64,000 bases of DNA, taken from Burkholderiaceae bacterium. GTDB taxonomy: Bacteria; Pseudomonadota; Gammaproteobacteria; Burkholderiales; Burkholderiaceae_C. Location of the stretch: positions 3,322 through 67,321 of the forward strand of contig CAKKRJ010000002.1 in NCBI GenBank assembly GCA_919902775.1, read 5' to 3'. The translations under genes and the position numbers were made by a program. The notes beneath the pieces are model-generated. The model searched no databases and was not told the DNA's origin. It worked only from the letters and a program-made list of their open reading frames with translations. This document shows, piece by piece, positions 1 through 10,400 of the stretch (position 1 is the first letter of the stretch; each line of letters opens with the position of its first letter).

Positions 1-2
1 TG

Positions 3-1385
3 GGCGGCGCGACAGCCGGAGCCAGCTTGGCCGCAGGCGAGAGCGTGCGCATTTATGACGGCGCCACCTACCTGGGCGATGCCACGGTGACGGTTGCCGC
101 TGGTGGTCAAAGCACCTGGAGCTTCGTTGACACCCGCACCTTGGCCAACGCCCAGGCCGTGAGCTACACCGTGCAAGTGGCCGATGCGGCCTTGAACCTG
201 ACGACCGTAGGCACGGCCTACACCGCCACGGTGGACACCACAGCCCCCACCACCACCGCAGCAGTGACCGGCTTGCTCGACAACGTGGGCACGATCACAG
301 GCAGCGTGGCCACTGGCGCCACCACCGACGACACCAGCCTGACCGTGATCGGCACGCTGGGCGGCGCCACAGCCGGGGCCAGCCTGGCCGCAGGCGAGAG
401 CTTGCGCGTTTATGACGGCGCCACCTACCTGGGCGACGCCACGGTGACGGTTGCTTCTGGTGCTCAAAGCACCTGGAGCTTCGTTGACACCCGCACGCTC
501 ACCAACGCGCAAGCGCTGAGCTACACCGTGCGCGTGGCCGATGCGGCCTTGAACCTGACGACCGCAGGCACGGCCCACACCGCCACCGTGGACACCACCG
601 CCCCCACGATGTCCAGCACCACACCGGGCGACGACACCACCGCCGTGGCGACCAGCGCCAACGTGGTGCTCACCTTTGCGGAAAACATCCAGCTCGCCTC
701 CAGCGGCACCATCACCTTGAAGTCGCTCAACGGCGGCACCGACATCGTGATCGACCTGGCCAACACCATGGGCCAACTCTCGGTTTCTGGCGGCACGCTG
801 ACCATCAACCCCATCGGCAACATGGCCTCGCTGGGCCAGTACGCCATGCAAATGACCGCAGGCAGCGTGACCGATCTGGCCGGTAACGCCTACGCCGGCA
901 TGAGCGACACCACCACGCTCAACTTCACCGCCACCAGCAGCTCGGCCGTGGTCACCGGCACCGGTGGCAACGACCTGATGACCGTCACCAGCGGCACCAG
1001 TGGCACGCCTTACACCGACGCCAACGGCAACCAAATTGACGGCAGCGACGGCATCAACGACACCATCGACGGCGCGGGCGGCAACGACACTATCGACGGC
1101 GCTTTGGGCAACGACTCCATCGACGGCGGTTTGGGCAATGACTCCATCACCGGCGGCGCAGGCACCGACACGCTCAACGGCGGCGCAGGCGCAGACACCC
1201 TCATTGGCGGCATCGGCAACGACAGCATCGACCTGGGCGCAACCGACGGTGCGGTGGATGTGGTGGTCCTGGCCAATGGCTCGGGCAGCGACACCCTCTC
1301 CAACTTTGAAGCCCCCACGCTGTTAAACGGCGTTTACACCGCGCATGACTTGCTGGACGTGAGCCGCATGACCGTGAGCGGTTAA
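3..1385 (+). CDS. Giant RTX/Ig-like repeat protein, upstream segment (5' end outside window), ends at in-frame TAA
   Basis: Frame is open to the left window edge; ~119-aa Ig-like repeats (DTTAPTTTAAVTGLLDN / GGATAGASLAAGES), an SbsA/Big_5-like segment (APTMSSTTPGDD...LTFAENIQL) and RTX nonapeptides (GGNDTIDGALGNDSIDGG). Same frame as the ORF starting at 1404. Confidence 0.85.
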   Translation, partial: GGATAGASLAAGESVRIYDGATYLGDATVTVAAGGQSTWSFVDTRTLANAQAVSYTVQVADAALNLTTVGTAYTATVDTTAPTTTAAVTGLLDNVGTITGSVATGATTDDTSLTVIGTLGGATAGASLAAGESLRVYDGATYLGDATVTVASGAQSTWSFVDTRTLTNAQALSYTVRVADAALNLTTAGTAHTATVDTTAPTMSSTTPGDDTTAVATSANVVLTFAENIQLASSGTITLKSLNGGTDIVIDLANTMGQLSVSGGTLTINPIGNMASLGQYAMQMTAGSVTDLAGNAYAGMSDTTTLNFTATSSSAVVTGTGGNDLMTVTSGTSGTPYTDANGNQIDGSDGINDTIDGAGGNDTIDGALGNDSIDGGLGNDSITGGAGTDTLNGGAGADTLIGGIGNDSIDLGATDGAVDVVVLANGSGSDTLSNFEAPTLLNGVYTAHDLLDVSRMTVSG

Positions 1386-1403
1386 CTCGTCAACATCAGC
1401 AAT

Positions 1404-4400
1404 GTGCAGGTGAGCAGCGTAGCGGGCAATACCGTCTTGACATTCACTGGGGGCGAAACAGTCACCCTGGTGGGCGTCACGGCACCTGCTGCTGGCGATA
1501 CCAACGCATTTTTGAAAGCCTTGGGTATTCCAACTTCGCTGGTGTTCACCAGCGGTACCACGGCCTCTGTGGCCGAAAACACCGCCGCCAGCACGGTGGT
1601 GTACGACGCCAATGCCAACCAAGTCGGCGAAGCCACCGACGCAGGCATCACCTACAGCCTGCAAGGCATTGATGCCAGCTTGTTCAGCATCAACGCCAGC
1701 ACGGGCCAGGTGAAGTTCCTTGCGCCGCCGGACTATGAAATTCCGCGCAACGAAGGCCTGAACAACAGCTACCAGATCCAGGTGCTGGCGGCCAATGCCG
1801 CAGGGGCACAGGCCACCAAGGATGTGACCATTTCAGTGACCAACGTGGCGGAGTCCACCACCGCCAGCACGGGGACCACGTTCACCCAAACGGGGTTGAA
1901 TGGTTCTGGTTTGGTCAATTACGAAGCCAATGACTTGAATTTCATCATCGCAGGGACCACTGCGGGTTACAGGGTGTTGCAGGTGGCCGACAACGGCAGC
2001 GGTGGCTTTGCTGTCACGACGGTCGCGGACTACAATTTCGGCACCACTTACAACGCGATCAGCCTCACAGGTGCGCAAGGCAGCAGTGGTGAGCGCGAGT
2101 TCCAGCTGGTGCGCATTGGTTGCGAGGTTAAGTTTGTGGATGTGGCCGGTGGCAGTGTGAACGTGTTTGCTGTCAACGCAGACACGGGCGTGATGACGTT
2201 GGAAGCCTCCGTCGTCGCCACCGCCAGTACGGCCAATTACCCGCGTGCTGTCTCGGTTTGGGAAAACACGGATGGTGGTTACACCGTCAATTGGTCGAAC
2301 TACAGCACAGCGGGTGAATACTCCATCGTTTTCAATGCCAACAACACGGTGAAAACGGCTCAAGCGTCCGTGGGTACGGCTGGTGCCTGGACGGGTACGG
2401 GTGCCACGGTCGACACGGGCAATGGCACGGAGGTTCGGTTCGAGCTGGACAACCCTTACAGCGCAACGGTCAGGATCATCAGAATCAATGCCGACGGCAC
2501 TTCCACGAACTTGGGTACACAAGCATTGACCAGTGGCGATGGCTATGCCTACACCATGTTCTCGGCAAGGGTTCCCCAAGCAACTGGGCCCGATAAAACC
2601 TATGTTTACTCGACCGCCACCAATGCGGTGTATGCCTACGAGTTGAGTTCGACCGGGATATTGACCTACAAAGGCACGTACACGGTGACCGGGACGGCGG
2701 TGGGGGCGAGCAGCGCAGATGTCTATGTCAATCCGGTGGATGGCACGGTGTTGGCGACCATCAGTGGCAACACCTTGCGCGTCAACGCTGACGGCTCTTT
2801 GACTTCTTTGAGCAATTTGGCCACGCCAATCAATGCTTCCGGTTCAAACGAGAGCGATCAAATAGTCATCAATGGCCAGTTGGTGTTGACCAATAACACT
2901 AGCAACACCTTGACGATCTACAAGACGGGTGTGGGCACCGGCGACCAAGGCTTGCTGAACGAAGGCCTGAACCAACAAGGCACCTCGGGCAACGACAACC
3001 TGGTGGGCGATGCCGATTGCAGCAGCAAGCTGTGGGGCCTGGCTGGCAACGACACCCTGACCGGTGGTACAGGCGCTGACAGCCTGTACGGCGGCAGTGG
3101 CACCGACAGCTTGCTGGGTGGCGCAGGCAACGACAGCTTGGTCGGTGGCACCGGTGCCGACACCTTGAACGGTGGCACGGGCAACGACACCATCGACTTG
3201 GGCGCCGCCGATGGCGCCAACGATGTGGTGGTGTTGAGCAACGGCATGGGAGCAGACACTATCGTTGGCTTTGAAGCCCCGGTCAGCAATGGCAGTGGCG
3301 GCTTGACGGCCAAAGATGTGTTCGACGTTTCGGGCTTCTTGGTGAACGGCAGCGTGGTGATGGCTGCTGACGTGGTCGTGACCAACGACGGCAACGGCAA
3401 CGCCAGGCTGACATTCCCAGATGGGGAGAGCGTGGTTTTGGTGGGCATCAGCCCCTCCACAGCCAGTGACCTCAGTTTCTTGAATGCCATCGGTTTTGCC
3501 GACGGCAGAGGCACCGTCGAGGGCACCAGCGGCAACGACTTGATCGACGTGAACTACACCGCCGATCCGCAGGGTGATCTCATCACTTCGGGCAGCGACA
3601 CGGTGAGGGGTCTGGCCGGCAACGACACCATCAATGCTGGCGGTGGCGCTGACAGCATCATGGGTGGCGCGGGTGACGACACCTTGCTGCTGGCAGGAAC
3701 CTTTGGTAACGACACCATCGCGGGCGGTGAAACCCTTGAAACACTGCGCGACACCCTGAACGCCAGCGGCGTGACCGCCGACACCACGCTGACTTTCAGC
3801 GCGGCAGAAGCGGGCACTTTGACCGACGGCACCAGCACGGCGACCTTCAGCCAGATCGAGCGCTTTGTGCTCGGTTCGGGCAACGACACGGTCAACCTGG
3901 CGTTGGACACCGGTGCCATGAACGTGAACGCCGGAGACGGCAACGACGCCTTTGTGCTGGCTGCGGCCAACATCACCAAGCTGGCCAGCACCTACAACAG
4001 TGCCGACGGCGTGGTGCCCAACCTGAATGGCGGTGCCGGTCTGGACACGCTGCGCGTGAGCGGTGGTGCCAACCTGAACCTGACCACCATCGCCACCGTC
4101 AGCGTGACGGATGCCGGTGGTGCCTACGGCAGCCGCTTGAGCAGCATCGAAAAGATTGACCTGCTGACCGACACGGCAGCCAACGTCGTGACGCTGGACA
4201 CCACAGACGTGCAGGCCATGGCCGGCACCAACGTCATCAACAGCGGCAACAAAGCCAGCATGGGTGTGACCGGTGGCACCTATGTGTTCAGCGCCACAGA
4301 AACCCGCCACACCATGATCGTGGACGGCAACACCAGCGATACCGTGGTGCTCACCGGTGGATTCACCGACACGGGCACCACCGTGGTCATGAATGGCGCC

Positions 4401-7400
4401 ACCTACACGGTCTACAACCAGGGCAGCGATGCTCAGGTGTGGGTTGATTCGACCGTGTCCTTGACCACGGTGCCGGTGGTGTTCACCAGTGGTGTCACGG
4501 CCTCTGTGGCCGAAAACACCGCCGCCAGCACGGTGGTGTACGACGCCAATGCCAACCAAGTCGGCGAAGCCACCGACGCAGGCATCACCTACAGCCTGCA
4601 AGGCATTGATGCCAGCTTGTTCAGCATCAACGCCAGCACGGGCCAGGTGAAGTTCCTTGCGCCGCCGGACTATGAAATTCCGCGCAACGAAGGCCTGAAC
4701 AACAGCTACCAGATCCAGGTGCTGGCGGCCAATGCCGCAGGGGCACAGGCCACCAAGGATGTGACCATTTCAGTGACCGATGTGGTGGAGTCCACCACCG
4801 CCAGCACCTGGACCACGTCCACGCAAACGGGCTTGAATGGTTCTGGTTTGGTCACTTACGAAGCCAATGACTCGAACTTTGTCATCGCAGGGACCACCAC
4901 GGGTTACCGGGTGTTGCAGGTGGCCGACAACGGCAGCGGTGGGGTGGCTGTCACGACGGTTGCGAACTACGACTTCGGCACCGCTTACAACGGGATCAGC
5001 CTCACAGGCGCGCAAGGCAGCAGTGGTGCGCGCGAGTTCCAACTGGTGCGCATTGGTTGCGAGGTCAAGTTTGTGGATGTGGCCAGTGGCAGTGTGAACG
5101 TGTTTGCTGTCAATGCAGACACGGGCATGATGACCTTGGAAGCCTCCGTCGTCGCTACCGGAAGTACGGCCAGTTACCCGCGTTCTGTCACGGTTTGGGA
5201 AAACACGGATGGTGGTTACTCCGTCAATTGGTCGAACTACAGCGGAGCAGGTGAATATTCGATTGTTTTCAATGCCAACAACACGGTGAAAACGGCTCAA
5301 GCGTCCGTGGGCACGGCGGGTGCTTTTACCGGTACCGGTGCCACGGTCGACACGGGCAGTGGCACAGAGGCGCGGTTCGAGGTGGACAAGCCTTACAACA
5401 GCACAACGGTCAGGATCATCAAAATCAATGCCGATGGCACGTCCACGGACTTGGGGGTGCAATCGTTGACCGGTGGAGGTGGCAATTCTCAGACCATGTT
5501 CTCAGCAAGGGTTCCCCAAGCGACAGGGCTCGATAAAACCTATGTTTACTCACCGGACGGCGGTGTGGCGTATGCCTATGAGTTGAGTTCGACCGGGACA
5601 TTGACCTACATAGGCCAGTACACGGTGACCGGGGTGGTTTCGACGTCGAGCAGCGCAGATGTCTATGTCAATCCGGTGGATGGCACGGTGCTGGCGACCA
5701 TCAGTGGCAACACCTTGCGCGTCAACGCGAACGGCTCTTTGACTTCTCTGAGCAATTTGTCACCGGCTATCAACACCGTCAAAGCAACCGAGAGCGACCA
5801 AATGGTCATCAATGGCCAGTTGGTGTTGGCCGACAACACCAGCAACACCTTGACGATCTACAAGACGGGTGTGGGCACCGGCGACCAAGGCTTGCTGAAC
5901 GAAGGCCTGAACCAACAAGGCACCTCGGGCAACGACAACCTGGTGGGCGATGCCGATTGCAGCAGCAAGCTGTGGGGCCTGGCTGGCAACGACACCCTGA
6001 CCGGTGGTACAGGCGCTGACAGCCTGTACGGCGGCAGTGGCACCGACAGCTTGCTGGGTGGCGCAGGCAACGACAGCTTGGTCGGTGGCACCGGTGCCGA
6101 CACCTTGAACGGTGGCGCGGGCAACGACACCATCGACCTGGGTGCCGCCGATGGCGCCAACGATGTGGTGGTGTTGAGCAACGGCATGGGGGCAGACACT
6201 GTCGTTGGCTTTGAAGCCCCGGTCAGCAATGGCAGTGGCGGCTGGACGGCCAAAGACGTGTTCAACGTGTCGGGCTTGCTGTCGAACGGCAGCGTGGTGA
6301 TGGCGGGTGAAGTGGTTGTGACGAACGACGGCAACGGCAACGCCAAGCTGACTTTCCCAGGGGGAGACAGCGTGATTTTGGTGGGCATCAGCCCCAACAC
6401 CGCCAATGACGTCGGTTTCTTGCGGGCCATTGGTTTTGCCGACGGCACAGGCATCGTCGAGGGCACCAGCGGCAACGACGTGATCGACGTGAACTACACC
6501 GCAGACCCGCAGGGTGATCTCATCACTTCGGGCAGCGACACGGTGAGGGGTTTGGCTGGCAACGACACCATCCAGGCGGGTGGTGGCGCGGACAACATCA
6601 GTGGTGGCTCAGGTGACGACACCGTGCTGCTGACAGGAACCTTTGGCAATGACGCCATCGTGGGAGATGAGACCGGTGAAACGCTGGGCGATACGATCGA
6701 TGCCAGTGGCTTGACCGTGGCGACCACCATCACCTTCACTGGTGCAGAAGCCGGTACCGTGGTCGATGGCACAAGCACGGTCACATTCAGCCAGGTAGAA
6801 AACTTCAAGCTGGGTGCTGGCAACGACACCCTCAACGGTGCTTTGGCCACCACGGCCATGAGCGTTGACGCGGGCATTGGTGCCGACAGCGTGATCGGTG
6901 GCTCGGGTGCCGATACTTTGGTGGGTGGTGCCGGTGCCGACCTGGTTGGCGGTGGTGCGGGCAACGACACCATTGATCTGCGTGTCAGTGGTGTGGGCGA
7001 CGGCAGCAACGATGCTGTGGCCTTGACCAATGGCATGGGCAACGACGTGATTTACGGCTTTGAAGCCCCCACAGGCACAGGCAGCAACTTGACGCCGCGT
7101 GATGTGTTCAACCGCAGTGGCCTCACGGTGAACGGTTTGGGCGTGTCGGTGCCTCAAATCACCGTGGGCAACGATGGCAACGGCAACGCCACGCTGACTT
7201 TCCCCAACGGCGAAAGCGTGACCTTGATGGGCATTGCCCAAGCCGATGTGACCTCTGATTTCTTGAAGGCCGTGGGCTTCCCCCTGGAGTTGAGCGACAA
7301 CATCGTCACGGGCACCACCGGTGCGGAATTGATTGACACCGCTTACACGCTCGATCTGGGCGGTGACATGGTCACCAACAGTGGCAGCACCTTGCGCGGT

Positions 7401-10400
7401 TTGGCAGGCGACGACACCTTGAACGGTGCCAATGGCAACGACACGATTGGCTCTGCGGTCACACCGACCGAGGTGCTGACCAACGGTGGTTTTGAGTCCA
7501 GTACGTACTCTGCAGGTTGGGCCTCTGGTACCGTCGGCAACTGGACGGTGGCGGGTTCTGGAAATGTGAATTTCTCGCAAGACGGCGGGTCTGAGTGGAA
7601 ACCAGCCATCAGTGCAGGGGCGGGCAGTGCCTATGCGTTGATTGGTACCAATGGTGGAACGAACTTGAGTGAAATTACCCAGGCCGTGTCGCTCACCGCA
7701 GGACAGTCTTACACGTTCAGTGCGAAGGCCATGGCACTGGACAGTACAGGCGCTTGGTTCACGCCTTCTGCCACCCCGCCTTCTGCGCTTTTGCAGGTGC
7801 TGGACCAAGCGGGCAACGTCTTGGGTTCGGTGACGGTGACACAACCCTCCGATACCAACACGTATGCAACGTACACCTTCAGCATCACGCCCACGTTGGA
7901 TGTGACCACGTTGCGTGTTGCAGTGAAAGGGCAGAGTCAGTACAACTCGATCGCATTGGATTCGGTCTCTGTGTTGAACGCGGTGACCACCATTGATGAG
8001 TCAGGCCATGACGTGATCAACGGTGGCTTGGGCAATGACCTGGTGTATGCGGGGACAGGCAACGACACCGTGCAACTCACTGGGGTGTTCGGCAATGACA
8101 CCATTTATGGTGGCACCGATTCGAACGGCCTGGATCGGGATGTGCTGGATGCCTCCACATTGACGGCTGCGTTGACCCTGAACTACATCGCCAGCAAGTC
8201 GGGCAGGTTGAGCGATGGAACCTCCACCGCCAATTTCTATGAAATGGAAGCCGTGAAACTGGGTTCTGGCAATGACACGCTGAACGCCGGTGGCCAGACT
8301 GTCGCCATCAACGTAGACGGCGCTGCAGGCAATGACAGCCTGTTGGGTGGCGCAGGCAACGACACCTTGATCGGTGGTGCCGGGGCTGACACGATCAAAG
8401 GCGGTGCCGGCAACGACAGCTTCGACTTGCGTGTGAGCGATGCGGGCGATGGTGTCAACGACACACTGGTGTTGAGTACCGGTTCTGGTGATGACACGGT
8501 GGAGGGTTTTGAAGGCCCGACCGGTTCGGCAGGCAGCTTGGTGGGGCATGACCTGCTGAATGTGGCCGCGCTCACCACGTCGACAGGCGCACTGACCCAC
8601 ACCAACAACGTGACCGTGGCCGCCAGCGGCAGCAACACCGTGTTGACCTTTGTCAACGGTGAAAAGCTGACCCTCAATGGCATCAGCGCGGCTTCGGTTA
8701 CGTCTGAATTCCTGGCGGCCATGGGCATTCCGCTGTATTCAGCGCCTCAGACCTTGAACACCACAGCCTCCAGTACCGTGATCTCTGGACACACCGCGCC
8801 AACGCTGACCAACGGCAGCGGCGGGGCTGCGTCGACAAATTCCGATGTGGTCACCTTGTCGAACGGCAACTTTGTGGTGCTCAGTGGTGACTGTGCTGCC
8901 GGCAACAACGGGGCCATGCCACTCAAGGTCTACCTGACCGTGCACAACGCCAGCGGCACTGTCCTTGGCCAAGTGGCCGTGGTCAACAGTCCGGACGCGG
9001 GTCAAACAGCCATTCGGGATGTCAGTTTGACCGATTTGCACGATGGTCGCATTGCGATCCAGTATCTGTTGAACACCGTCATTGTGGGGGGCAATGGTGA
9101 ACAGACGATCCGATCGTATGGCCATATCTACGACATCTCCAACTTGGCCAGCCTGACACAAGTGGGAACGTTCAATAACGGGACATGGAATTATGTAAAC
9201 AACATTGCCGGGCTCCCGATGGCGGACAGTGTGGACTTGGATGCGAACAGTTTTCTGAGTTATTCAGTGACCCAAAACACCACCAACCTGGTGGCCACGG
9301 TGCTCTCCAATACAGGGACGGTATTGCGCTCTTACACCATTGACTCGGCAGTTTTGTCCAGAAGCGCCATTCGCAATGACGCCCAGCTGGAAGCCAATGG
9401 CCATGTGGTGTTTTTGTACCAGCAAACCGATGGCGATGTGGTGATGACCGACCTGAACCCGACCACAGGCGAATTGAGCACGCCGAAAGTGGTCACGACC
9501 TTGTTGTCTGGCACCTCCCCGGCCACGGTTTCCCAGTTGCGCATGACGACCTTGACCAATGGCGATTACCTGGTGGAAGTGAACACCTCGTTGTACCGCC
9601 TGGATTCAAGCTTCAATGTGTTGACGCAGATCACACAGCCTGAAAGCACAGAAATTGCATCGGACGTCACCAAAGTGGTTGCGCTTGCCGATGGCGGGTT
9701 CGCCATGGTCTACGGCGCGCATTACGTCTACAACGTTGGCTATGGAATTTATGTGCAGGTGTATGACAAGTTCAACAACAAAAATGGTGGGGAAATCACT
9801 TTGGCCGCAGCTGGATCAGCCTATACGTCGAATGATGTCGGCTTGTCGGCATTGAACGGTGGCGGTTTTGTGGTCACTTGGGCAGGGGGAACCGGCGGAC
9901 GCGAGGTGAGCATGAAGATCTTCAATGCCACGGGTGCGCCTGTGGTGCTGGATCTGAACCATGACGGTGTGCTGGACTACAGCACGGTGGCGATGGACGT
10001 CAACGGCGATCGCGTGCTGGACCAAACGGCATGGGTGGGTGCCAAAGACGGTGTGCTGGTCTGGGACAAACAGGGCGATGGCCTGGTGCACGACCAAAGC
10101 CAGTATGCGTTCATCCAGTACGGCGGCAGCACCGACTTGGAAGGTTTGGCGATCGGGTTCGACAGCAACCACGATGGTGTGTTCAATGCCCAAGACGAGA
10201 AGTTTGGCGCGTTCATGGTTTGGCAAGACGCGGACCAGGACGGCGTGAGCGACGCGGGCGAAACACGCAGCTTGGCCGAAGAAGGTCTGACCTCGATCGA
10301 CCTGACCAGCGACGGCGTGGCGCGCACACCGGCAGCGGGCGTGACCGAATCCGGTCAGACCACGGCCACGACAAGCGACGGCTCGTCGATGCTGGTGGCC

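Noticed and set aside
3000-3200. Regular short repeats resembling a CRISPR array
   Set aside because: They are coding RTX nonapeptide repeats (GGxGxDxL); no constant repeat with unique spacers and no cas genes.
2844-4601. 585-aa minus-strand ORF (and 1833-2579, 6609-7844, 9816-10811)
   Set aside because: Antisense to RTX repeats; H/V/G-rich periodic sequence mirrors the repeats on the sense strand.
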